A DNA stretch of 7,243 bases, taken from the NCBI GenBank assembly GCA_937973935.1, contig CALJJF010000099.1, positions 1 to 7,243 of the forward strand, read 5' to 3'. The notes under the pieces were generated by a model. That model was not told where the DNA came from. It saw only the letters and a program-made list of their open reading frames with translations, and did not search any database. A program made the translations under genes and the position numbers. Origin of the DNA: MKRK01 sp001896915. Its GTDB lineage: Bacteria; Bacillota; Clostridia; Oscillospirales; Acutalibacteraceae. Numbering within the stretch: the first letter of the stretch is position 1; every line of letters begins with the position of its first letter. Shown piece by piece: positions 1 to 6,182 of the stretch.

Positions 1-1621
1 TGCCAAGGTTGTATGTTGGTTTGGATTCCATATATTCTTCCAGTTATTTGAACGGGCCAGATACGTATTATAATCACTGGTGTAGCCAAGACCTTTGGCC
101 ATTTGCGCAACCGCCCAATCGTTATAGGCAAAAGCAGCGGTGGCAGAGCCTGATCTAAACCTGCCGGAGTATTTTATACCGTTTTGTCCTGACGGTGGAA
201 ATTCTTCTGCCGGTGCATATCCCTTGGTGATATAAGATGGTGTCCGCAGAGCCTGGGAATCTCCCTTTATGACATTATAAGCCGTCGTCCAGTTGACTCC
301 CGATATGCCCTTCATATAGGCGTCGGCTATGATGTTTTCGATATCATTGCCGCCTTGCCCCACGTTCCATTCCAGTCCGCCGATATACGCGTCGGTGATA
401 TACCCGCTTTCGTTATATCGGTTGATGAAGGAATTGATGTTTTGAGCGACTACCTCAGGGGCAATCAGGTTCAGAAGCGGGAATTCGGATTTCCATGAAT
501 CCCAAATGGTATAGTAATCATCCCAGTTGCCATGATCGGAAACACGGTTACGGGGTTGAACATTGGCATGATACATGGCCGTGTAAAATCTTGTTTTTTC
601 TGCGGCAGAAATGCTGCTGCCCAGCTCGATTTTACCCAGTGCCTGGTTCCAGGCATTGGCGCCTGCTGTTCTGACTGCGTCAAAATCCCATGCGGGGATT
701 TGGCTGTTCAATAAGGTTGTCGCTTTGGCGGCACTGTCAAAGGAGATGGCAATCTTTACATTTACCACTTCATTGGCAGTGGTGGCAAATTTCAAATACG
801 CACCCATGTGGGAGGTGTTTTCCGTGCTGCCGCCGACGGTCTTACTTAAGACCCCGTTTTGCAAGGAGCCATCCTGCCAGACGCCGATCTCAGAAGGTGT
901 TTTATCATATTTCATAGCGAAATACAGCGGAAAATCCATTTCCGTTCCGTAATACCAGTTGGGATCGCTGGGATCTCCATGATTCTGATCATTCCAGTTT
1001 TTGTGAAATGTTCCGCCACCTGTAATCAATTTATTGGTTGTATCAATATTAACAGATCCGGACTTCATAGCAACATCACCGGCAATTTTTCTGCTGGCAT
1101 CCAGCACGATGGAGGAGCTGCTGTTGGCGGGATAAGTGAACCGATACAATGCCGCGTTTTGAGTGGGGGTCACTTCGGCTTTGATGCCGTAGCTGTTCAG
1201 TGTCAGTGCATGATAATTGGGTTTTGCGGTTTGTGCCGAAATGGCCGAAGAATGACCGGAGTCAGTTGTTTGAATTGCCCCGGTTTGGGGAGATAGAAGG
1301 AAATTGCCATAAGATTTTTCTCCGCCGGTTCCCTGAGCATAAATTTGACCAAAACCGATGACGGAATTTCCTGAGATATATCCGCCGTTTGCTGTTCCGG
1401 AAGTTCCTTTGGTTTCCGGGCTGGGATGAACCGTTCGGAACGGTTGGTCCTGCAATGGTGGACCCTTGTCCCGGGTCGGTTCCTACAAGCGTATTGACAT
1501 AATCAATTAAGGGAGTTGTGTCTGCGTTTACTTCCACCGGCAAAAAACCGGCAGATACAGATACACACAGCATCGCAAAAACAATGATGATGCTTAAAAA
1601 TTTTTTTCTCTCGTTCCTCAT
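1..1621 (-). pseudogene. Secreted GH92 (alpha-mannosidase family) protein, N-terminal part, frame broken near 1423-1432
   Basis: GH92 enzymes are calcium-dependent, inverting exo-alpha-mannosidases acting on mannans and N-glycans. The ATG at 1619-1621 is chosen because GGAGGG (1627-1632) lies 5 nt upstream; an ATG at 1654 has no such site. Residues 1-34 form a signal peptide (MRNERKK, hydrophobic core, cleavage probably after VEVNA). The GH92 opening follows: DYVNTLVGTD, then GPTVPNGS. The frame then breaks. Reading resumes one base out of phase at HPSPETKGTSG and stays open for 476 codons to the window edge, with family-like stretches GFGQIYAQGTGG, NWDDYYTIWDSWKSEFPLL, IADAYMKGISG and FAYNDWAVAQMAKGLG. 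Without correction translation stops at 1262. The C-terminal catalytic region is outside the window, so activity and any C-terminal dockerin cannot be judged. The break could be a real mutation or a sequencing error; the long clean downstream frame favours a recent event or an error. Family assignment is firm. Confidence 0.85.
1429..1445. repeat. Perfect 17-bp palindrome beside the GH92 frame break
   Basis: The arms AACCGTTC (1429-1436) and GAACGGTT (1438-1445) pair perfectly around a single central G. The element lies inside the coding sequence for TVPNG and overlaps the position where the GH92 reading frame changes. Such hairpins can promote replication slippage and can also cause sequencing artefacts. 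Confidence 0.75.
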
Positions 1622-1626
1622 AATAA

Positions 1627-1632
1627 CCCTCC
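1627..1632 (-). promoter_or_regulatory. Ribosome binding site of the GH92 gene
   Basis: GGAGGG on the minus strand is a strong Shine-Dalgarno match placed 5 nt before the ATG at 1619-1621. It decides the start in favour of MRNERKK over the in-frame ATG 33 nt upstream. Confidence 0.85.
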
Positions 1633-1707
1633 ATTTTTTCTTTGACCAAATCATATTGCAAAAAAACGCTGTTGTTCACGGGTATTGTTAAGGTTTGTCT
1701 TTTTATC

Positions 1708-1723
1708 GTTGCATGACTGCAAC
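1708..1723. promoter_or_regulatory. Small inverted repeat in the GH92 leader
   Basis: GTTGCA (1708-1713) and TGCAAC (1718-1723) are perfect inverted arms around a 4-nt centre. The site lies about 85 nt upstream of the GH92 start, inside the predicted leader of about 215 nt. It could be an operator half-site pair or an RNA hairpin. Only the symmetry is seen; the role is inferred. Confidence 0.35.
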
Positions 1724-1842
1724 AATTTATCCAACAATAACTCCAGCACCTCCCAATTTTATATTTCCTCTTCCTTTTTACATAAACCTTTCCCATTCTC
1801 CATAAATCAATTTTATTTTATCAGTTATATTATACAAATAAA

Positions 1843-1871
1843 ATTGTATTAATTGCTTGAAAACTAATCAA
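1843..1871 (-). promoter_or_regulatory. Candidate sigma-A promoter of the GH92 gene
   Basis: On the minus strand the -35 candidate TTGATT (1866-1871) is separated by 17 bp from the -10 candidate TACAAT (1843-1848). Transcription would start near 1836 and leave a leader of about 215 nt before the GH92 start. The match is moderate in an AT-rich region, and it overlaps the opposing araC-type promoter candidate. Confidence 0.45.
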
Positions 1872-1878
1872 AATTGCT
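1851..1878 (+). promoter_or_regulatory. Two AATTGCT direct repeats with 21-bp period, candidate AraC-type operator
   Basis: AATTGCT occurs at 1851-1857 and 1872-1878, exactly two helical turns apart. This is the geometry of direct half-sites bound by AraC-family dimers. Both copies lie within the overlapping divergent promoter candidates, where a regulator could control the GH92 gene and its own gene. A 7-bp repeat in AT-rich DNA can arise by chance, so this is inference from position and spacing. Confidence 0.35.
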
Positions 1879-1885
1879 GTATTAT
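1857..1885 (+). promoter_or_regulatory. Candidate promoter of the AraC-family gene
   Basis: TTGAAA (1857-1862), 17 bp, then TATTAT (1880-1885), with an overlapping perfect TATAAT at 1883-1888. Transcription would begin near 1892, directly at the ribosome binding site, giving an unusually short leader. That makes a further-upstream promoter in the AT-rich region a real alternative. Confidence 0.4.
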
Positions 1886-1892
1886 AATATTT

Positions 1893-1899
1893 GAGGTGA
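1893..1899 (+). promoter_or_regulatory. Ribosome binding site of the AraC-family gene
   Basis: GAGGTGA is a seven-base match to the anti-Shine-Dalgarno sequence and stands 5 nt before GTG at 1905. It argues against the longer reading from TTG at 1857, which has no comparable site and overlaps the promoter candidate. Confidence 0.8.
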
Positions 1900-1904
1900 A
1901 TGGT

Positions 1905-2756
1905 GTGAGTGACAACAACAAAAATGTAACAATTATCAATCTCCCACTGGAGGACATACAGGTTCTCCATCGTATAAAACCATATCTTGAGAAAAGTTTC
2001 GAGAGTCATGATTTGTATGAAATTTATATTTTTTTAAATGGAAATGCCAAATATTACATTGAGGAGAATATCTATGAACTGGTGCCGGGGGATGTATTGC
2101 TGATCCCTCCGGGTGATATGCATCGTATCGATATGCAAAATCAGGCGCGGGATTATGAGCGAATCATTTTTTATATCCGTATTGAGTATCTGAAGCTATT
2201 GGAAACCACTGCCTGTCCCTTGATAGAAAAGCTGGATGAAATTGCAAAGCAAAATCATCTCATTCATTTTGAGAAAGATGACTTCGATGAGCTGATTGGG
2301 CAATTGAATAAACTAATGACAATCACAGCCGGCGATGATTTTGGGAAAGAGCTTTTGATCCGGTCCTATTCAACCAATATTGTGATTTCGTTTATACAAA
2401 ATGTCTTGTCAAACAAAAACCATAGCAAACAAGGACAAAAAACAGACCTGATTTCCAAGGTCATCACCTATATCAACGATCATATCAATGAGGATTTGGG
2501 GCTTGACTTTTTGGCACAGACCTTTTATATCAGCAAATACCATCTGCTTCGTAAATTTAAAAACCACACCCATTCCACTATTTATGAATACATCGTTTCT
2601 AAACGGATTATCAATGCGAAAAGATTGCTGCGGGAGGGCTATACCGCCATTGAGGCAAGTAAGCTTTGCGGCTTTAAAGATTATCCGAACTTTTACAAAG
2701 CCTTTGTGAGCCGGACGGGTATCACGCCAAAGGAATATAAAACCTTGTGTAAATAA
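1905..2756 (+). CDS. AraC-family transcriptional regulator (cupin sensor + double HTH)
   Basis: A cytoplasmic DNA-binding regulator of 283 residues, a typical length for AraC-family sugar-utilisation activators. The N-terminal half is a cupin-like ligand-sensing domain: HDLYEIYIFLNG (residues 35-46) followed by VPGDVLLIPPGDMH (60-73), the usual beta-barrel signature. Residues from about 185 to 283 form the AraC/XylS DNA-binding domain: LDFLAQTFYISKYHLLRKFK is the first helix-turn-helix and AIEASKLCGFKDYPNFYKAF with GITPKEYK is the second helix-turn-helix and family signature. The GTG start at 1905 is set by GAGGTGA 5 nt upstream. The gene is divergent from the GH92 gene with 283 nt between starts and overlapping promoter candidates, so activation of GH92 expression in response to a mannose-containing sugar is a reasonable inference. 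The ligand is not readable from sequence. The gene ends at TAA (2754-2756). Confidence 0.93.
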   Translation: MSDNNKNVTIINLPLEDIQVLHRIKPYLEKSFESHDLYEIYIFLNGNAKYYIEENIYELVPGDVLLIPPGDMHRIDMQNQARDYERIIFYIRIEYLKLLETTACPLIEKLDEIAKQNHLIHFEKDDFDELIGQLNKLMTITAGDDFGKELLIRSYSTNIVISFIQNVLSNKNHSKQGQKTDLISKVITYINDHINEDLGLDFLAQTFYISKYHLLRKFKNHTHSTIYEYIVSKRIINAKRLLREGYTAIEASKLCGFKDYPNFYKAFVSRTGITPKEYKTLCK

Positions 2757-2833
2757 GTTTGACGATCCATCTTTTTGACACTGCATGCATGCGAAGTCAT
2801 AGCGATACATTGCTTGGGTAGCAGACGCATACT

Positions 2834-2910
2834 AAAATGAGCATAATCAGATACACCCTTTTGGTGGGACAATCCCAGCCACAAAAGGGAATATCGGATA
2901 TGCTCATTTT
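2834..2910. repeat. 77-nt nested imperfect palindrome (long hairpin) downstream of the AraC gene
   Basis: Three nested perfect stems share one axis. The outer arms are 2834-2845 and 2899-2910 (12 bp, AAAATGAGCATA pairing with TATGCTCATTTT). The middle arms are CCCTTTTG (2856-2863) with CAAAAGGG (2882-2889). The inner arms are TGGGA (2865-2869) with TCCCA (2873-2877), closed by a CAA loop. Internal loops of about 10 nt separate outer and middle stems. It could serve as the AraC transcription terminator, a structured RNA, or a dispersed palindromic element. No flanking target duplication is evident. The stretch 2757-2833 before it shows nothing beyond a 10-bp palindrome GCATGCATGC at 2783-2792. 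Confidence 0.75.
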
Positions 2911-2925
2911 GTGTTATATCTCATG

Positions 2926-3273
2926 AAACATTGATTCCTCCTATTGATATTTCTTTTATTCACTGCTCTGCTGTTCCAAAAAAATCGTCAGGGTCTTTGA
3001 CAAAACAAGAGCAGGTTTTTTATGCTGATACATAAAAAACCTGCTCTTGTTATTTCTTTAGTTTTGGTTGATAAACTCTATTTTCAGTAAGTGTCTCTTC
3101 ATTGCCAGCAAATCGAAGACATCAATACTGCCATCCTTTTGCACACTGCAATCCGCTGCTATGGCTTCATATTCATTCAATGTAAGCGGCATTTTGAGTA
3201 GCTTTTTCTTAATTTTCAGCATATCAATGGCAGTAATTTTGCCGTCACTGTCCACATCGCCGTATAAAATCAC
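2926..3273. repeat. Direct repeat copy A (348 bp): dockerin coding end plus 3' flank and terminator
   Basis: This segment matches 5835-6182 at a constant offset of 2909 with no gaps and four mismatches by eye (C/T, T/G, G/A and T/G), all at or before 3016. From 3017 to 3273 the two copies are identical over 257 bp, including the last 71 codons and stop of each gene. The copy ends exactly at the Val codon opening VILYGD. No transposase or terminal inverted repeats accompany it, so it reads as a segmental duplication or gene-conversion tract rather than an insertion sequence. Confidence 0.93.
3004..3051 (-). terminator. Rho-independent terminator of the leucine-rich repeat/dockerin gene
   Basis: A perfect 21-bp stem (3004-3024 with 3031-3051) closes on a 6-nt loop, starting 6 nt past the stop codon on the minus strand and followed there by TTTTGT. 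The stem is GC-rich in AGCAGG/CCTGCT and includes an A/T run. With TTATTTCTTT on the other side it may also stop plus-strand transcription coming from the AraC gene. Confidence 0.85.
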
Positions 3274-5706
3274 ATGATACATTGATGAAACATTTCCGTT
3301 GGTGAAAATCACTTTTATCCCTGTACCAATTTTTGTTTCCGTATCAGTTATCGGAGTTACCCCATCTCGACCGATTATTGAAACTACGGAAGATGTTTGA
3401 ATTCCTGAATTAAACTCAACACAACCAATCCTTACACCAAAATCCCGGATATATCCCCCTTTAAAAATAAAATTTGTCGAGATAACATTCCTTGCTTTCC
3501 ACGGCGATACATCATAGCCGTGAGAGCCAAATGGTACTAGTACATTAGCGGACATCGGGACACTCGATAAAACAGAAGTTATTTTCGCATCTGCGGGTGC
3601 ATTCATCCACAAAACAGTAAAGTTCTTAATATTCATATCGGCTGTAAAGCAGTCCGTGCCAAACGAAGTAACGCTTTCCGGTATTTTGACATCAGTCAGG
3701 GAAGAACATCGAGCAAACGCTGCCTTGCCAAGCGTGGTCACACTCCTTGGCAGATCAATTTTCCCAAGAGAGCTACACCCAACAAAAGAATAATCACCAA
3801 TGGATATTAAATTGTCCGAGAATTCAACATTAATGAGTGATGTGCATTTCTCAAATGCACCGCCAAAGGATCCTATGAAAGAACCATTTTCGATGGTTTT
3901 TATACTATCAGGCATTGCAACATTCTTCAAATTAGCACAATTACTGAATACCCCAGCAGCAAGACTTGTCAAACCGTTAGGGAGCTTTACATCTGTCAGC
4001 CCTGCACAGCTCATAAATGCACACTCTGAAATGGAAGTAGCCGTTTCCGGTAATTTCAAGTTGGTAATTCTTATGCAATTTAAGAATGCGTATTTCCCTA
4101 TGCTTATATCATTTCCCTCTAACGATACACTTGTCAAATTATAGCATCCGGAGAAAGCATAGTCTCCTATGCTTTTAATATTGTACGGACTTATTATTTC
4201 CGTAAGGCCTGTGCAATTTTCAAACTCATAATTTGATATTGGTGTTGCATTGTCAGAAAACGTGACATTCTCTATTTGAGTGCATCCAGAAAATATTCCT
4301 ATGCCCATTGTTTTGCTGCTTGGCTGAACCACACTGGTTAATCCAGTACATCCCGAAAAAGCATAATCTCCTATGCTTATCACAGTGTCAGGTATTTCAA
4401 TACCTGTCAAACCAGTACATCCGATAAATGCGTATTTACCGATAGCTGTTATATTCCGTGAGATTGTATATTCGGACAAGCCAATACAACCACGAAACAT
4501 TCCTTCGGGGATTGTTGTTAAGTGATTGGGTAAAGTAACGCCCTTCAAATTTGTACAATAAGATAAAAATCCACCGTCTATGTTTGTTACCGTGTTTGGT
4601 ACATAAAAGCTAGTTATCCCGGTGCATCGAGAGAAAGCGCCGTAACCAATGGTTGTTATGTTGCTTGGAATTGTAAAATCTGTAATGCTGATACATCCGG
4701 AAAAAGCACCTGCTCCTATTGTAACAAAGCTCGTCGGAAAGGTTATGTTTTTAAGCTTTATACAATCATTGAACGTACTTATTCCGGTATTTACACTGCC
4801 TTCTAAAAACACAACGTCCGTAAGATTCTTGCACGAAGCAAATGATTCTCTCTCTATGTTCGCTTTTGGGATACTTATATTTTCAAAACCGCAATTGTAG
4901 AACGCTTTCTCCCCAATGTATGGCGTTGTTGATGGTAAGTTTATATTTTTGAGGGAAGAACAGTTATAAAACGCGTAATCAAAGATTGTAACAATAGTTG
5001 TGGGCAATTGAATCGATTCCAAACTGGCACAATCCATAAAGGCAGAAGCAGTGATATCTTTTACACCCTCTGGGATGATAACAGTTTTTAATGAAGAACA
5101 ATTCTGAAACAAATAACTGGTGACCTGGTCCAATTGATTGGGCATGGAAATACTTTCAAGACTTGTGCAGTATGAAAACGCAGAGGAATTTAAAGCCTTT
5201 ATGCTGTCAGGCAAATTTATTTTTTTTAAACTTGTGGCACCAGCAAATGCACCCTCGTTGATTATTTCAATGCCATCCTGCAGATTAACCGTTGTCAGAT
5301 TTGCACAATTTTTAAAAGCTTGAACTCCGATTTTCTTAGCATAACCGGGTATGCAGATGGTGTTTAATTTTACACAACCTATAAACATATTATCTCTAAC
5401 TTCAGTCAAACCTGTACATTGCGATATATCAATGTTGCTCAGCAAGTTATATCTTGACATGTTGGCGATATATGTGCTATCAGCTAAGCTAAAATCAGCA
5501 TCACCATTGATCACAATATCCGTTATGTTAGCTGGTGTAATACCCTCGGCAGCGGCCATCATATTAATTTCTAATGTTAAGTTATTCACAACAGAATGTG
5601 TCACATACAACTTAATATTTTCAGCGCTTACTTGTATTCCTCCCATAAAAAGCAGATTAAAAACCATACTAACAACTAAAACGACACTGGCAAATGCTCT
5701 ATTCAT
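3058..5706 (-). CDS. Secreted BspA-type leucine-rich repeat protein with C-terminal dockerin
   Basis: 882 residues. Residues 1-28 are a signal peptide (MNRAFAS, hydrophobic core, cleavage likely after VSA). After an N-terminal cap come about 26 repeats of about 23 residues from about 95 to 690, of the pattern AF-x-x-C-x-x-L-x-x-V-x-L/I-P-x-x-x-x-x-I, diagnostic of BspA/LRR_5 proteins. A capping stretch with VLVPFGSHGYDVSPWK follows, then a pre-dockerin beta module (about 744-811) and a type I dockerin (812-882). The first calcium loop is canonical (DVDSDGKITAID); the second is degenerate (ADCSVQKDGSID). BspA repeats usually mediate binding to proteins, cells or surfaces; the dockerin should attach the protein to a cohesin. 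The start at 5706 is chosen because AAAGGA (5716-5721) lies 9 nt upstream and the predicted transcript begins near 5755, excluding an ATG at 5760. One repeat is shortened and one carries a small insertion. Base composition looks more AT-rich than the GH92 genes. The binding target is unknown. Confidence 0.92.
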   Translation of the reverse strand: MNRAFASVVLVVSMVFNLLFMGGIQVSAENIKLYVTHSVVNNLTLEINMMAAAEGITPANITDIVINGDADFSLADSTYIANMSRYNLLSNIDISQCTGLTEVRDNMFIGCVKLNTICIPGYAKKIGVQAFKNCANLTTVNLQDGIEIINEGAFAGATSLKKINLPDSIKALNSSAFSYCTSLESISMPNQLDQVTSYLFQNCSSLKTVIIPEGVKDITASAFMDCASLESIQLPTTIVTIFDYAFYNCSSLKNINLPSTTPYIGEKAFYNCGFENISIPKANIERESFASCKNLTDVVFLEGSVNTGISTFNDCIKLKNITFPTSFVTIGAGAFSGCISITDFTIPSNITTIGYGAFSRCTGITSFYVPNTVTNIDGGFLSYCTNLKGVTLPNHLTTIPEGMFRGCIGLSEYTISRNITAIGKYAFIGCTGLTGIEIPDTVISIGDYAFSGCTGLTSVVQPSSKTMGIGIFSGCTQIENVTFSDNATPISNYEFENCTGLTEIISPYNIKSIGDYAFSGCYNLTSVSLEGNDISIGKYAFLNCIRITNLKLPETATSISECAFMSCAGLTDVKLPNGLTSLAAGVFSNCANLKNVAMPDSIKTIENGSFIGSFGGAFEKCTSLINVEFSDNLISIGDYSFVGCSSLGKIDLPRSVTTLGKAAFARCSSLTDVKIPESVTSFGTDCFTADMNIKNFTVLWMNAPADAKITSVLSSVPMSANVLVPFGSHGYDVSPWKARNVISTNFIFKGGYIRDFGVRIGCVEFNSGIQTSSVVSIIGRDGVTPITDTETKIGTGIKVIFTNGNVSSMYHVILYGDVDSDGKITAIDMLKIKKKLLKMPLTLNEYEAIAADCSVQKDGSIDVFDLLAMKRHLLKIEFINQN

Positions 5707-5715
5707 ATTAATTAT

Positions 5716-5721
5716 TCCTTT
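5716..5721 (-). promoter_or_regulatory. Ribosome binding site of the leucine-rich repeat gene
   Basis: AAAGGA on the minus strand, 9 nt before ATG at 5704-5706. It supports the MNRAF start, which also gives a standard signal peptide at the extreme N-terminus. Confidence 0.75.
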
Positions 5722-5761
5722 CATGATTAAAAACAGATTTTTTGTTGAATTATTTACCAAC

Positions 5762-5790
5762 AGTATAGATTACAAAATTTTATATGTCAA
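5762..5790 (-). promoter_or_regulatory. Near-consensus sigma-A promoter of the leucine-rich repeat gene
   Basis: On the minus strand, consensus -35 TTGACA (5785-5790), 17-bp spacer, then -10 TATACT (5762-5767). The expected start is near 5755, giving a leader of about 49 nt. The promoter lies downstream of the second GH92 terminator, so this gene is probably transcribed independently. Confidence 0.8.
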
Positions 5791-5814
5791 TATTAGTTAC
5801 AAAACTGTAATTAC
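5770..5814. promoter_or_regulatory. TTACAAAA direct repeats and GTAATTAC palindrome at the leucine-rich repeat promoter
   Basis: TTACAAAA occurs at 5770-5777, inside the promoter spacer, and at 5797-5804, just upstream of the -35. An 8-bp palindrome GTAATTAC follows at 5807-5814. The arrangement could be an operator, but the region is AT-rich and only the repetition is observed. Confidence 0.3.
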
Positions 5815-5834
5815 TTTTTGTATGTGTAGCATTT

Positions 5835-6182
5835 AAACATTGATTCTTCCTATGGATATTTCTTTTATTCACTGCTCTGCTGTTCCAAAAAAATCGTCAA
5901 GGTCTTTGACAAAACAAGAGCAGGGTTTTTATGCTGATACATAAAAAACCTGCTCTTGTTATTTCTTTAGTTTTGGTTGATAAACTCTATTTTCAGTAAG
6001 TGTCTCTTCATTGCCAGCAAATCGAAGACATCAATACTGCCATCCTTTTGCACACTGCAATCCGCTGCTATGGCTTCATATTCATTCAATGTAAGCGGCA
6101 TTTTGAGTAGCTTTTTCTTAATTTTCAGCATATCAATGGCAGTAATTTTGCCGTCACTGTCCACATCGCCGTATAAAATCAC
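5835..6182. repeat. Direct repeat copy B (348 bp): dockerin coding end plus 3' flank and terminator
   Basis: Partner of 2926-3273. The coding part is identical base for base; the four differences all lie in the 3' flank (one of them weakens the terminator stem). It covers the dockerin of the second GH92 gene from VILYGD to the stop and 132 bp beyond. Homologous exchange between the two copies would remove a 2909-bp unit containing the whole promoter and the unique part of the leucine-rich repeat gene. Confidence 0.93.
5913..5960 (-). terminator. Rho-independent terminator of the GH92-CBM-dockerin gene
   Basis: Same hairpin as at 3004-3051, but with one G opposite A at 5925, so the 21-bp stem has a single internal mismatch. 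It starts 6 nt past the stop codon and is followed on the minus strand by TTTTGT. It separates this gene from the promoter of the leucine-rich repeat gene. Confidence 0.8.

Noticed and set aside
859..1296. Plus-strand reading frames opposite the left GH92 gene
   Set aside because: They lie antisense to well-supported GH92 coding sequence and show no family pattern or ribosome binding site.
1423..1432. Programmed ribosomal frameshift in the GH92 gene
   Set aside because: No slippery heptamer or spaced stimulatory element is visible at the shift point, and residues seem to be missing from the family motif, which fits a deletion better.
1262..1441. Continuation of the GH92 first frame to its stop as a real C-terminus
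   Set aside because: The product after the break is basic, low-quality sequence, whereas the shifted frame gives clear GH92 sequence for 476 codons.
1503..1796. Minus-strand reading frame of 97 codons across the GH92 leader and signal peptide
   Set aside because: It overlaps the well-supported GH92 start out of frame, its product is rich in Cys, His, Lys and Arg without any family pattern, and it has no good ribosome binding site.
1857..1904. Longer AraC protein starting at TTG 1857
   Set aside because: The added 16 residues have no ribosome binding site before them and overlap the promoter candidate; GTG at 1905 has an excellent site.
3400..5400. Regular spaced repeats that might suggest a CRISPR array
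   Set aside because: The periodicity is that of 23-residue leucine-rich repeats in an open coding frame; the repeats are degenerate in DNA and have no conserved spacer structure.
2926..6182. Composite transposon or insertion sequence bounded by the direct repeats
   Set aside because: There is no transposase or integrase gene, no terminal inverted repeats and no target duplication; the repeats carry dockerin coding sequence.
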